Source: Bifidobacteriaceae bacterium UBA2724
GTDB lineage: Bacteria > Actinomycetota > Actinomycetes > Actinomycetales > Bifidobacteriaceae
Length of the DNA: 64,000 nucleotides
Direction of reading: 5' to 3'
Assembly (NCBI GenBank): GCA_002353815.1
Contig: DEKK01000003.1
Span: 200,481-264,480, forward strand
In this document: piece after piece, positions 16,141-24,930 of the stretch
How the letters are laid out: each line of letters starts with the position of its first letter
Position numbering within the stretch: the first letter of the stretch is position 1
Made by a program: the position numbers and the translations under genes
The notes under the pieces: model-generated
What the model was told of the DNA's origin: nothing
The model's input: the letters and a program-made list of their open reading frames with translations, nothing else
Database searches by the model: none

Positions 16141-17394
16141 ATGGCAAGCGACAACGACGACACCGAAGACGCCAAGCAGGACGCAGGTTCTTCTATCACC
16201 CGTGTGAGCAAGCACAAGTGGGGCTATAGCACCAGCGAGGTCGATGAGTTCCTTGACCACGCCCACGCCCTGTATGACTCTCCTGAGCCGAAACTCCGCC
16301 AGGAAGACGTGCAGAGCGCCTCGTTCTCGGTCGAGAAGGGCGGGTATTCCATCGCTGAGGTGGATGCGGCGCTCACCCGACTCGAAGGCGCGGTCGTCGA
16401 CAAGCGGACCCAATGGGATGTGCAGCATTACGGACGCGTGGCATGGCGGGCTCGCACCGACACCCTCGCCCGTTCCCTGCATGACCGTGCGGCGCGTCCC
16501 CATGGTGAGCGTTTCAACGACGGTCTGCCGAACAAACCGTCATACGACCGCAAGCAGGTCGACCATGTGGTCGACTGCGTCCTCTACCAGATTGCGCACC
16601 AGCTGGGCAGCACCGAGGGGATCGTCGACGACGACACGCCCGAGCCCCAGCGCAAGCGCAATGATCCCGAGGTGTGGACCCTCGCCGATATCTCGTCGGT
16701 GCTGTTCACGCAGCGCAAAGGCCACCACGGCTATGACGAGCGCCAGGTGGACGCCTATCTCAACAGGGTTCTGCAGGTGCTCGCACGCATCGAATCCTTC
16801 GAACGCATGGTTGGTTCGCTGAGCGACACCACGACAAGCATCCCCGAGGAGATGTGGACGGCGGATACCGATGCTTTCGATCCCGGCTTCGCGGCGTCCG
16901 ACGGCACGGATGATTCCACCGGGGACGTGTCGTTCGGCTCCACCGGCTCCGGCTCCGGTGCCTTCGATTCGTCGTCGGTCCCTGCATACCCCGATTCGGC
17001 GTATCCCGCCGCGGCCGGTGACGCCAGCGCGTCGACCGGGTCGGCGGATGACGTGACGCCGACGTTCGCACCTGCGAACGACACCGCGCAGGTCGGGACC
17101 GCGACGTATCCGCCGCACCAGCAGCCCTCTGTCTCGTTCGCCGAGGCCAAGCACACGTCCGAGCGAAGCAACGACTCCCTCGCGTCCCTGGTGTCTGGCA
17201 CGGCGCAGCAGCGCCAGCACATGATTCCCGGGACAAGGCGCTCGCAGGTCGACACGCAGGCGCAGCCCGTGTCGCACACGTCGTTCGGAGAGGTGTCGTT
17301 GCCCTCGTCGGTTCCCGATGCCCCCACCGAGGCCATGGCGCCGGTCGAGCCGTTGTTCCCCGATGCCCCCGACGGAACGCAGCATCACGACTGA
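16141..17394 (+). CDS. DivIVA-domain repeat protein
   Basis: 417 residues with a near-perfect AGGAGG (16126-16131) 9 bases before the ATG. Three segments repeat the DivIVA lipid-binding signature G-Y-x-x-x-E/Q-VD: WGYSTSEVDEFLDHAH (about 28-43), GGYSIAEVDAALTRLE (about 68-83) and HGYDERQVDAYLNRVL (about 198-213). The last 180 residues are low complexity and probably disordered. The pattern fits the actinobacterial DivIVA-domain repeat family; a role in polar or septal membrane curvature sensing is inferred. It is a single-gene unit with its own terminator. Confidence 0.8.
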   Translation: MASDNDDTEDAKQDAGSSITRVSKHKWGYSTSEVDEFLDHAHALYDSPEPKLRQEDVQSASFSVEKGGYSIAEVDAALTRLEGAVVDKRTQWDVQHYGRVAWRARTDTLARSLHDRAARPHGERFNDGLPNKPSYDRKQVDHVVDCVLYQIAHQLGSTEGIVDDDTPEPQRKRNDPEVWTLADISSVLFTQRKGHHGYDERQVDAYLNRVLQVLARIESFERMVGSLSDTTTSIPEEMWTADTDAFDPGFAASDGTDDSTGDVSFGSTGSGSGAFDSSSVPAYPDSAYPAAAGDASASTGSADDVTPTFAPANDTAQVGTATYPPHQQPSVSFAEAKHTSERSNDSLASLVSGTAQQRQHMIPGTRRSQVDTQAQPVSHTSFGEVSLPSSVPDAPTEAMAPVEPLFPDAPDGTQHHD

Positions 17395-17407
17395 TTTTTT
17401 CTGACAC

Positions 17408-17436
17408 AGACCGCCGCGAGGCGGTCTTGCGTTTTT
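17408..17436 (+). terminator. Rho-independent terminator
   Basis: AGACCGCC (17408-17415) and GGCGGTCT (17420-17427) enclose GCGA and are followed by TGCGTTTTT. It follows the DivIVA-repeat gene. Confidence 0.88.
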
Positions 17437-17559
17437 CCAACCCGTACACCTGATACATAACCATCTACAGTCGCAGGACCGCGCCTGACATGCAGCGCTT
17501 GCCATGCAATGCCCGCCATGCCCGGCGAACGGTTGCGGGAATCGAGGAATACCACCGCC

Positions 17560-18756
17560 ATGCGCAGTGTAGTTCTGCTGGGATCGACCGGATCGATAGG
17601 AACGCAGGGGTGTGACGTCATCGCACGTCATCCGCAGGAATTCAACGTCACGGGTCTCGCCGCCGGAGGACGGCATCCGCAGCTGTTGGCGCAGCAGGCC
17701 GTCCGGTTCCATGCGCCCACCGTGGCCGTGTTCGACCCTTCGGCGGTCGATGCGACGCGCGAGGCGCTCGCCGACCTTGGCGCCGGCACGTCCGTGACCG
17801 TCACCGCCGGCGCCGATGCGGTGGTGGCGATGGCCGGAAGCGGCGCGGACGTTGTGCTCAATGGCATCACCGGATCGATCGGTCTTGCGCCTGCCATCGC
17901 CGCGCTGCGTGCAGGAAGCCAGCTCGCGCTGGCCAACAAGGAGTCGGTCGTGGCCGGCGGACACCTGCTGTTCGACGCGCAGGTGCGCCCCCACCAGATC
18001 AACCCCGTGGATTCCGAACATTCGGCCATCTGGCAGTGTCTCCGCGCCGGTAGCCACGACGAGGTGGCGCGTCTTGTCGTCACCGCGTCCGGCGGACCGT
18101 TCCGAGGCTGGACGCGCGAGCGCATGCGCGACATCACCCCCGAGCAGGCGCTCAACCACCCCACGTGGCACATGGGGCCGGTCGTGACGGTCAATTCGTC
18201 CACGCTCATGAACAAAGGCCTTGAGGTGATTGAAGCCAGTCGACTGTTCGGAATTGAACAGTCGCGCATCGCCGTCACCGTGCACCCGCAGTCGGTGGTG
18301 CATTCCATGGTGGAGTTCCGTGACGGCGCCACCATCGCGCAATGCTCGCCGCCGGACATGCGGCTGCCCATCGCGCTGGGGCTGTCGGCGCCCGACCGCA
18401 TGCCCGACGTCGCAGCCGCCTGCGACTGGACGCAGGCGGCCACGTGGACCTTCGAACCGCTGGACGACGAGGCATTCCCCTCGGTTCAGCTGGCCAGACG
18501 CTGCCTCGACTCGTCGGAACGTCACACGGCGGCGCTCAACGCTGCCAACGAACAGGCCGTGCATGCCTTCCTGGACCGCCGCCTTCCGTATCTGGGCATC
18601 TTCGACGTGGTGCGTGGCGTGCTCGACGACATGGACGAACGTCTCAACGAAGCAGGCGGCGCCCTGTTCGAATCCGTCGACGACATGCTCGACTGCGAAC
18701 GTCAGGCGCGGCGCCTGGCGGATGCCCGCATCGCCGCGATTGCAGGCAACGCGTGA
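17560..18756 (+). CDS. dxr: 1-deoxy-D-xylulose 5-phosphate reductoisomerase
   Basis: 398 residues from the ATG at 17560 (GAGGA about 12 bases upstream), the family's usual length; the ATG at 17509 would add 17 unconserved residues. It catalyses the NADPH-dependent conversion of DXP to MEP, the committed step of non-mevalonate isoprenoid synthesis. The NADPH-binding GSTGSIG is at the N-terminus. ALANKESVVAGG, PVDSEHSAIWQCL (catalytic metal-binding Asp/Glu), MNKGLEVIEA and VHPQSVVHSMVEF all match the family. It is followed after 120 bases by ispG, the fifth pathway enzyme; the site-2 protease gene rseP, which often lies between them in actinobacteria, is absent. Confidence 0.96.
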   Translation: MRSVVLLGSTGSIGTQGCDVIARHPQEFNVTGLAAGGRHPQLLAQQAVRFHAPTVAVFDPSAVDATREALADLGAGTSVTVTAGADAVVAMAGSGADVVLNGITGSIGLAPAIAALRAGSQLALANKESVVAGGHLLFDAQVRPHQINPVDSEHSAIWQCLRAGSHDEVARLVVTASGGPFRGWTRERMRDITPEQALNHPTWHMGPVVTVNSSTLMNKGLEVIEASRLFGIEQSRIAVTVHPQSVVHSMVEFRDGATIAQCSPPDMRLPIALGLSAPDRMPDVAAACDWTQAATWTFEPLDDEAFPSVQLARRCLDSSERHTAALNAANEQAVHAFLDRRLPYLGIFDVVRGVLDDMDERLNEAGGALFESVDDMLDCERQARRLADARIAAIAGNA

Positions 18757-18876
18757 CGCCACCTCCCTGGCCCCGCATGCCCCGTGTGCGCCGCGCATGC
18801 AGGCCGTCTCATCAAGTCATCTCATCAAGGCGAGCGCACGGGACGCATCCGACGCAGTGCACAGAAAGGTTTGGAA

Positions 18877-20097
18877 ATGACCACTGAAACCACCGATACT
18901 TCCGACGGGTTCCGCAAAACCGGCACGCCCGATATCTCCGAGTCACCCCTGCACCCGCGTCGCAAATCCCGCCGCATCATGGTGGGGCCCGTGCCCGTGG
19001 GCGGCGGAGCGCCGATCTCGGTGCAGTCCATGACGAACACGCCCACACATGACATCAACGCGACGCTGCGCCAGATCGGCGAACTCGCACAGGCGGGCTG
19101 CGATATCGTGCGCGTCGCCGTCCCGCGCCAAGAGGATTCCGACGCCCTGCCCGAGCTTGTGCGCCGTTCGCCGCTGCCCATCATCGCCGACATCCACTTC
19201 CAGAGCAAATATGTGTTCGAAGCCATCGACGCCGGTTGCGCCGCCGTGCGCGTCAACCCGGGCAACATCCGCAAGTTCGACGAGGTCGGCCCGCGGATCT
19301 GCCAGGCGGCCACCGATGCCGGGATCAGCCTGCGCATCGGCGTCAACGCCGGTTCGCTCGATAAGCAGATCTATGAGAAATACGGCGGCGCCACGCCCGA
19401 GGCGCTGGTCGCATCCGCGCTCAAAGAGGCGCACATGTTCGAAGACGTGGGATTCCATGACTTCAAGATTTCCGTCAAGCACCATGACCCCGTGACCACC
19501 GTGCAGACCTACCGTCTGCTTGCCTCGAAGGGCGACTGGCCGCTCCATCTGGGCGTCACCGAGGCGGGTCCCGCGTGGCAGGGGACCATCAAGTCATGCC
19601 TCGCGTTCGGCGCTCTGCTTGCCGAAGGCATCGGCGACACGATCCGCGTATCGCTCTCGGCCCCGCCGGTGGAAGAGGTGAAGGTCGGTTGCAAGATCTT
19701 GGAATACTTGGGATTGCGCAAGCGTCACTTCGACATCATCTCGTGCCCCAGCTGTGGGCGCTCGCAGGTCGATGTGATCCAGCTCGCCGAGGCCGTGACC
19801 GAAGGCCTCAAGGGCATCACCGCCCCGATTCGCGTGGCCGTGATGGGTTGCATCGTCAACGGGCCGGGCGAGGCGAGGGAAGCCGACCTCGGCGTGGCGT
19901 CCGGTAACGGCAAAGGGCAGATCTTCATCAAAGGCACAGTGATCAAGACAGTGCCCGAGGACCAGATTGTCGAGACGTTGCTCGAAGAGGCCCAGCGCAT
20001 CGCCGCCGACATGGAATCGGCGGACGGCGACGCGAATGCCGCGCGGTCTGCACAGACCGGGCCCATCGTCGTGCCGATCCAGCAGCCCGCCCACTGA
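18877..20097 (+). CDS. ispG: 4-hydroxy-3-methylbut-2-en-1-yl diphosphate synthase (flavodoxin)
   Basis: 406 residues from the ATG at 18877 with AGAAAGG upstream. It converts MEcPP to HMBPP in the MEP pathway using a [4Fe-4S] cluster. The cluster ligands are visible as ISCPSCGRS and VMGCIVNGPGEA. The TIM-barrel part contains the typical SVQSMTNTPTHD and GCDIVRVAVP. A polar N-terminal extension of about 30 residues precedes the conserved RRKSRRIMVGPVPVGGGAP. Confidence 0.96.
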   Translation: MTTETTDTSDGFRKTGTPDISESPLHPRRKSRRIMVGPVPVGGGAPISVQSMTNTPTHDINATLRQIGELAQAGCDIVRVAVPRQEDSDALPELVRRSPLPIIADIHFQSKYVFEAIDAGCAAVRVNPGNIRKFDEVGPRICQAATDAGISLRIGVNAGSLDKQIYEKYGGATPEALVASALKEAHMFEDVGFHDFKISVKHHDPVTTVQTYRLLASKGDWPLHLGVTEAGPAWQGTIKSCLAFGALLAEGIGDTIRVSLSAPPVEEVKVGCKILEYLGLRKRHFDIISCPSCGRSQVDVIQLAEAVTEGLKGITAPIRVAVMGCIVNGPGEAREADLGVASGNGKGQIFIKGTVIKTVPEDQIVETLLEEAQRIAADMESADGDANAARSAQTGPIVVPIQQPAH

Positions 20098-20099
20098 CC

Positions 20100-20142
20100 G
20101 ACGCCTCGGCGCGCCGTGCCGCGGGGCGCGTGCCGAGGCGTC
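20100..20142 (+). terminator. Hairpin terminator after ispG
   Basis: GACGCCTCGGC (20100-20110) is perfectly inverted at 20132-20142, with further GCGC pairing in the loop. Only a weak T-tract follows. It probably ends the dxr-ispG unit. Confidence 0.6.
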
Positions 20143-20289
20143 TCCGTCACAGGTGCACCGCGAGGAGCATCGCGGGTGCGTTGCAGGGGTTGCGCGGGCC
20201 GATGGTTGCACCGACGGGAATGTATCGCCGCGCACCCATTGCACACGCGTCGCGGATTGCGGCGTCCCGGCGCTGGTGAGCCCATGCAA

Positions 20290-20295
20290 TACAAT
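20290..20295 (+). promoter_or_regulatory. -10 element for a leaderless transcript
   Basis: TACAAT lies 8 bases before the ATG at 20304, placing transcription initiation at about the start codon. No ribosome-binding site is present. Confidence 0.5.
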
Positions 20296-20303
20296 GACTC
20301 AAT

Positions 20304-22292
20304 ATGTCGAAGTCGCATGAGAAGAAAACCGTCGCGGAATCCGTCCAGCACGAACCCGTGCAGTCGGACCCCACCTTCGCAACGGCGACGGAGGATGCCG
20401 CGGCAGCGCCTGCGAACGAGGCGCCGGCAGGCGATCCGACGGAGTCGTCGCCCAAGGCATCCAGCGCCACGTCCGACACGCCGTCGGGCGACGACGAAAT
20501 GAGCGCGGGCTCCTCCGACGATTCCGCCGCCCCGGCATCTGCGGCGACCCCCGCCAAGCCATGGACCACCGCACAGCGCATCATGGCCCGCCTTCTCATC
20601 TTCATCGTCCTCATGGCGATTCTCATGACGTTGTCGCGCGTCACCACCGTCGATTGGCACAACGAGCCCGTCGACCAGTACATCAGCACCATCGGCAACG
20701 ATACATCGGTCGAATACGACACCACACGCCTGCCAGACACCACGAAGCTTCCTTCGACCGGCACCTATGAGGTCGAGACGATCAGCGACTCCATTGATCT
20801 CGTGGAGCCCTCCACCGGCGCCGTCCAACACGCGCACATCCTCGTGCGCATGCCCAAGGGCGTGAGCGGCGGCGACGCCTCCAAGGCGGTGCTCGCGTCG
20901 GATGCCTCGGATTCCTCCGACGGCAAACAGTACACGATTCCTTCCAAGCTCCCGGCCGCCGTCTATATGCACGGCGCAGGCTACGGCACGGCCGACAATT
21001 CCTTCGGCGACGTGGCCACCGACCTCGCGTCGGCGGGCTTCGTCACACTCACCGTCGACAAGCCCGTGTGGAACACCACCGACGTCAACCGCGATTACCC
21101 CGGGTCGGCGCACGCCTACGACCAGTGCGTCGAATACCTGCGCAATCTGAGTTACGTCAACAGCGACAAAGTGGGCATCTACGCCACGTCGGAAAGCGCA
21201 TGGATAGCCCCGTATGTGATCCGCGAAGACGGAAACATCGCATTCCAGGTGCTGCTCAGCCCCCTCGTGTCGAACCCTCGCGGCGCGCTCGCGTTCTTCG
21301 TGTCGCAGGACTTCGCCATCGTGGGCGCCAACCCCGGATACCAGTCCATCGTGCGCCGTGCTTTCTCCGCCGACCTGGGGACGTTCGGCCTCACGAATGT
21401 CGATTTCAACGCACAGTTGCCCGAATCCTATTCGGTGCCGACTTTTGTGGCGTATGGCTCGAAGGACGTCATGACACCGCAGGTGGAAGGAGCCAACACC
21501 ATCCTGAAGATGGCGCATCAGTCCGGCAACGACGACGTGACGATCCGCAATTACCCCATTGGCAACCACGTGCTCCGCATCGGTGACGAAGCCGAGGCCG
21601 GAACTGTGCTGGTGGACCATTACGAGCAGGACTACGTCGACTGGGCCGTGGGCGTCACACGAGGCCTTGAACCGACCACGCCTCGCGTGACCGGCGCCAC
21701 GATCCGCCAGTCCATCGCCGTCCCCGAATCGCTCACCGCTCACAGGGGCGGCACCATCTACGCCGTCGTCATCCACGTGCTGCAGATCCTCATGCTCCTC
21801 GTCATGATCGTCATGACGATCGTGGCGCGCATCGTGTCGCTCCGCAACAAACATCGCGGCAAGGGACCGGCGCTGGGGCTCACCAAACGCTTCAAGCGCC
21901 TGCTTCTCCTCAGCTTCGTCTCGACGTTCGGCTCCCTGCTGCTGTTCTTCGCGGCGCTGGGGCAGATCGTCTTCCGCGTCGTCAAGCTGGTGTGGGGGTC
22001 GGCCCCTACCGCGCCGGGGATGATCTATTGGAGCTGGTACGCCGTCCAGATCGTGTGCGCCATCGTCGTGTTCACCTGGGCCTGCGTGTTCGCCCAGAGC
22101 ATTGAGGCGTTGCAGCTTCACGGATACTGGCGGCTCCCCTGGGCGCCTCGCCGGCCTGTGTCTCCTGAAATCACGGACAGCAGTCCGTTCGCCGTGACAC
22201 GGCTGGGCCGGGCGTTCTCGGTGGTCTGCATGCTGGAAATCCTGCTGATTCTGCTCGTGCTCGCATTCTGGGGTGTGTTCATCTACTTCTGA
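20304..22292 (+). CDS. Polytopic membrane protein with an extracytoplasmic alpha/beta-hydrolase domain
   Basis: 662 residues. A disordered Ser/Ala/Pro/Asp-rich N-terminus (about 1-92) precedes a transmembrane segment (about 97-113). A domain of about 350 residues with an alpha/beta-hydrolase core follows: the oxyanion region is AAVYMHGAGYG, the nucleophile elbow YATSESAWIAP (Ser in a G/A-x-S-x-S context), a candidate acid GSKDVM and a candidate catalytic His in IGNHVLRIGDEAE. The C-terminal 170 residues carry four hydrophobic segments (about 490-510, 537-557, 575-600, 638-660). It may act on a lipid or cell-wall substrate outside the membrane; substrate unknown. The gene is flanked by ispG and the isolated prepilin. 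Confidence 0.75.
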   Translation: MSKSHEKKTVAESVQHEPVQSDPTFATATEDAAAAPANEAPAGDPTESSPKASSATSDTPSGDDEMSAGSSDDSAAPASAATPAKPWTTAQRIMARLLIFIVLMAILMTLSRVTTVDWHNEPVDQYISTIGNDTSVEYDTTRLPDTTKLPSTGTYEVETISDSIDLVEPSTGAVQHAHILVRMPKGVSGGDASKAVLASDASDSSDGKQYTIPSKLPAAVYMHGAGYGTADNSFGDVATDLASAGFVTLTVDKPVWNTTDVNRDYPGSAHAYDQCVEYLRNLSYVNSDKVGIYATSESAWIAPYVIREDGNIAFQVLLSPLVSNPRGALAFFVSQDFAIVGANPGYQSIVRRAFSADLGTFGLTNVDFNAQLPESYSVPTFVAYGSKDVMTPQVEGANTILKMAHQSGNDDVTIRNYPIGNHVLRIGDEAEAGTVLVDHYEQDYVDWAVGVTRGLEPTTPRVTGATIRQSIAVPESLTAHRGGTIYAVVIHVLQILMLLVMIVMTIVARIVSLRNKHRGKGPALGLTKRFKRLLLLSFVSTFGSLLLFFAALGQIVFRVVKLVWGSAPTAPGMIYWSWYAVQIVCAIVVFTWACVFAQSIEALQLHGYWRLPWAPRRPVSPEITDSSPFAVTRLGRAFSVVCMLEILLILLVLAFWGVFIYF

Positions 22293-22318
22293 TTGCGACG
22301 GCCGCATGCAGCGTGCCG

Positions 22319-22324
22319 TATAAT
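22319..22324 (+). promoter_or_regulatory. Consensus -10 element upstream of the isolated prepilin
   Basis: A perfect TATAAT. TTGCGA at 22293-22298 could be a -35 box, but the spacer would be 20 bases. The implied 5' leader to the ATG at 22478 is about 145 bases. Confidence 0.5.
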
Positions 22325-22477
22325 GACTATGAATGTGTTTGGTTGCGCATGCCGGTCTGGCACAGTCGTCAGCGGGAGGGACGTCGCATACCTTATACGA
22401 TGCCGTGGTGGCATGCTGCAAGGCATGCGTGGCAACACACGCAGGGCAACGAAACGTGGCATAGCAAAAGGAGAGCA

Positions 22478-22984
22478 ATGAATTCGGTTTATTCCACGCT
22501 GAGGCGTCGTGGGCGCGAGCAGGCTGGTTTCACTTTCGTGGAGCTCATGGTCGTCGTGCTGGTCATTGGCATTCTTGCCGGCGTCGCCATTCCAATCTAC
22601 AGCTACCAGCACAAGAAGACGTACATCAACGACATCAAGGCGACGGCGCTGAGCACGCGTATTGCCATCAGCGACGCCATCGAGCAGAACGACAGCTCCA
22701 CGATGGGCCTGACCATGCCCGGCCGTGAGAACTGCCGGTGGGACAGGGGCACCGCAGCCCCGACGTCGTGCACGGTCGACGGCAACAAGATCGAGGTCCG
22801 CGAAGGCATCAACGTCGAGATTCAGCCAACGAACCAGACCGGCACCAATATCGAATGGAACAATCAGATCCATTTCATCGTGGAAAGCACGGACCTGGGT
22901 CTGCGTTGCGACTATCCTTACGACAACACGTATGTGGGTCTGAGCGGAATACACAATCCGTCGGAGTGCCCGACCCTGTCATAA
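22478..22984 (+). CDS. Type IV prepilin-like protein, away from the main pilus locus
   Basis: 168 residues from the ATG at 22478, preceded by AAAAGGAG. The class III signal is clear: a 17-residue basic leader ending REQAG, the cleavage site, then FTFVELMVVVLVIGILAG with Glu at +5 and a hydrophobic helix. The globular part has three Cys (two within CRWDRGTAAPTSC) and a final CPTLS. Leader processing by the PilD encoded at 39973 is inferred. It lies about 4 kb beyond the end of the pilT gene, next to recO, so it is physically separate from the other pilus genes. A minor pilin role is likely. Confidence 0.88.
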   Translation: MNSVYSTLRRRGREQAGFTFVELMVVVLVIGILAGVAIPIYSYQHKKTYINDIKATALSTRIAISDAIEQNDSSTMGLTMPGRENCRWDRGTAAPTSCTVDGNKIEVREGINVEIQPTNQTGTNIEWNNQIHFIVESTDLGLRCDYPYDNTYVGLSGIHNPSECPTLS

Positions 22985-23319
22985 GCTGGCAGGGAGGCCA
23001 TCGATACCGATCCGTCATGCGGGGTGAGGCGTGCGTGCATGCGGCTGCGCGGTGCGGTGGCTCATGCAAACCATGCTGTGCCTAGCGCAGACGCTGCCCG
23101 GACCTGTCCCCAGTCCGTGCAGCCGCAGACGCCCATGCGATCTGCGAGCTTCAGCGCTCGGACACGCCGCGACAGGCCATATGGGCGCAGGCTATTGTGG
23201 ACATCCTGTTTTTCGGCGCATCGGTTTTCGGCATATCCGTCCAGGGTCTGCCAGACGGTGCCGGATGCGCCGGAGAGCATCGGCTTCTCAGGCGATGATG
23301 ACGGAAGGGAGGTCGAGCG
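22985..23319. other. Gene-free interval before recO
   Basis: Frames here are short shadows. An imperfect inverted repeat (GCCGGATGC with GCATCGGC, about 23260-23284) lies in the probable recO leader. I see no promoter, terminator or RNA gene that I can defend. Confidence 0.5.
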
Positions 23320-24093
23320 ATGCCACTGTATAGCGACGAGGGGATGGTGCTGCGCACCATCGACCTTGGCGAGGCCGACCGCATCGTCACAATCCTCACA
23401 CCCCGCCATGGCAAGGTGCGCGCGGTGGCTAGGGGAGTGCGACGCACCAAGTCACGTCTCGGGGGGCGACTCGAACCATTCGTCCGCTCGAATCTGCTCA
23501 TAGCCACCGGTCGGTCGCTCGATGTGGTGTCGCAGGCCACGGTCATCACCGCCTACGCACGCAGCATCTGTTCGGACTACAACGCATACCTCGCGGCGAG
23601 CGTGATGGCCGAGACAATCGATAAAATCACCCCCGAACAGCCCCATGCTTCCACATGGCATGAAATCGCGCCGCAGAACGCCGGCAGCGCCCAGGACGTG
23701 GCCCAATACCGCCTCATGCTTGGCGCCATTTCGACGCTGTCACGTCGACTGCACACGCCCTGCACGGTGGCGTACTCCTATGTGATGCGCGCCCTTGCAC
23801 TCGCCGGATGGCTTCCGCGCCTCGATTCCTGCGTGGTGTGTGGCGAGGGCGAATGCCGGCATTTTTCAAGCTCTGCGGGCGGCGTGATGTGCGACACGCA
23901 CCAGTTGCCCGATTCCCGTACGGTGGACGCCCATGCGCTGACGCAGCTCGGTGCGTTGATCGATGGCGCGTGGGATGTGCTGGACGCAGAGCCCAGGCTC
24001 GATGCCACGACGATTGCAATTGTCGAGGAATGGAGCGAATACTATCTGGATCATCCGATTCGTTCGCTCCGATTGCTACATTCGATAGCATGA
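23320..24093 (+). CDS. recO: DNA repair protein RecO
   Basis: 257 residues, start preceded by GGAGGT. The N-terminal OB-fold begins YSDEGMVLRTIDLGEADRIVTILT, typical of RecO, followed by GKVRAVARGVRR. A zinc-binding cluster is visible as CVVCGEGEC with a further Cys in GGVMCDTHQ. RecO assists RecA loading in RecFOR recombinational repair. It overlaps the uppS start by four bases (ATGA), the conserved actinobacterial recO-uppS pairing. Confidence 0.95.
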   Translation: MPLYSDEGMVLRTIDLGEADRIVTILTPRHGKVRAVARGVRRTKSRLGGRLEPFVRSNLLIATGRSLDVVSQATVITAYARSICSDYNAYLAASVMAETIDKITPEQPHASTWHEIAPQNAGSAQDVAQYRLMLGAISTLSRRLHTPCTVAYSYVMRALALAGWLPRLDSCVVCGEGECRHFSSSAGGVMCDTHQLPDSRTVDAHALTQLGALIDGAWDVLDAEPRLDATTIAIVEEWSEYYLDHPIRSLRLLHSIA

Positions 24094-24881
24094 GTGAAAA
24101 CACCATCGATTATCAGTCGCTGAACATTCCGCCTGCGCCGTTCTCCGATCCGTCCATCATCCCGGATTTTCCCAAAAACAAGGTCCCGCGCCATGTGGGC
24201 CTCATCATGGACGGCAACGGACGGTGGGCGCAGAAGCGCGGGCTGGTGCGCACCGAAGGGCACAAGGCGGCCGAGCCCGTGGTGGTGGATGTCATCGCCG
24301 CGGCGATCGAGGCGGGCGTGCGCTATCTGAGCCTGTACACCTTCAGCACTGAGAACTGGCGCCGTTCGCCTCGTGAAGTGCGCTTCCTCATGGGGTTTTC
24401 GCGTGACATCATCCACCGCCGCCTGCAGCAGCTCAACGAATGGGGCGTGCGCGTGCGCTGGTCCGGCCGCTCGCCACGTCTGTGGCGTTCGGTGATCGAA
24501 GAGCTCGACCATGCCCAGGAGCTCACGAAGAACAACACCACGATCGATGTCGTGTTTTGCATCAACTACGGCGGTCGTGCCGAAATCGCGGACGCCGCGG
24601 CGGCATTGTCGCGTGATGTGGAAGCGGGCGTGGTCTCTCCCGATTCCATCGACGAAAAAACCTTCGCGCGGTATCTCTACAACCCCGATATTCCGGACTG
24701 CGATCTGGTGATCCGCACCTCGGGCGAACACCGCACGAGCAACTTCCTTCTCTGGGAGGCCGCCTATGCCGAGTACGACATTGTGCCCGAGATGTTCCCC
24801 GATTACGGACGCCAGGCCTTCTGGCGGTCGATAGACCACTACATCAATCGCGACCGCAGGTTCGGCGGCGTGACCAAGTGA
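24090..24881 (+). CDS. uppS: Undecaprenyl diphosphate synthase (cis-prenyltransferase)
   Basis: 263 residues from the ATG overlapping the recO stop (ATGA). It condenses isopentenyl diphosphates into the polyprenyl carrier for wall synthesis, linking functionally to the MEP genes upstream. The catalytic loop GLIMDGNGRWAQKRG is at about residues 36-50. FSTENWRRSPREV and the C-terminal IRTSGEHRTSNFLLWEAAYA complete the signature. A longer in-frame extension over recO is rejected. Some actinobacteria carry two uppS-like genes, so product chain length is not certain. Confidence 0.94.
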   Translation: MSENTIDYQSLNIPPAPFSDPSIIPDFPKNKVPRHVGLIMDGNGRWAQKRGLVRTEGHKAAEPVVVDVIAAAIEAGVRYLSLYTFSTENWRRSPREVRFLMGFSRDIIHRRLQQLNEWGVRVRWSGRSPRLWRSVIEELDHAQELTKNNTTIDVVFCINYGGRAEIADAAAALSRDVEAGVVSPDSIDEKTFARYLYNPDIPDCDLVIRTSGEHRTSNFLLWEAAYAEYDIVPEMFPDYGRQAFWRSIDHYINRDRRFGGVTK

Positions 24882-24885
24882 TGTG

Positions 24886-24926
24886 AGGCCCGCGACGTGC
24901 CGCCACGCACGTCACGGGCCTTTACA
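24886..24926. terminator. Bidirectional terminator between convergent genes
   Basis: AGGCCCG-C-GACGTGC (24886-24900) pairs with GCACGTC-A-CGGGCCT (24907-24921), a 14-bp stem with one internal mismatch and a 6-base loop, followed by TTTA. It serves uppS on the plus strand and the MTH1187-type gene on the minus strand. Confidence 0.85.
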
Positions 24927-24930
24927 GTTC

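Noticed and set aside
19725..22478. 917-residue minus-strand open frame
   Set aside because: It lies antisense to ispG and the membrane hydrolase and has the His/Arg/Val-rich composition typical of high-GC shadow frames.
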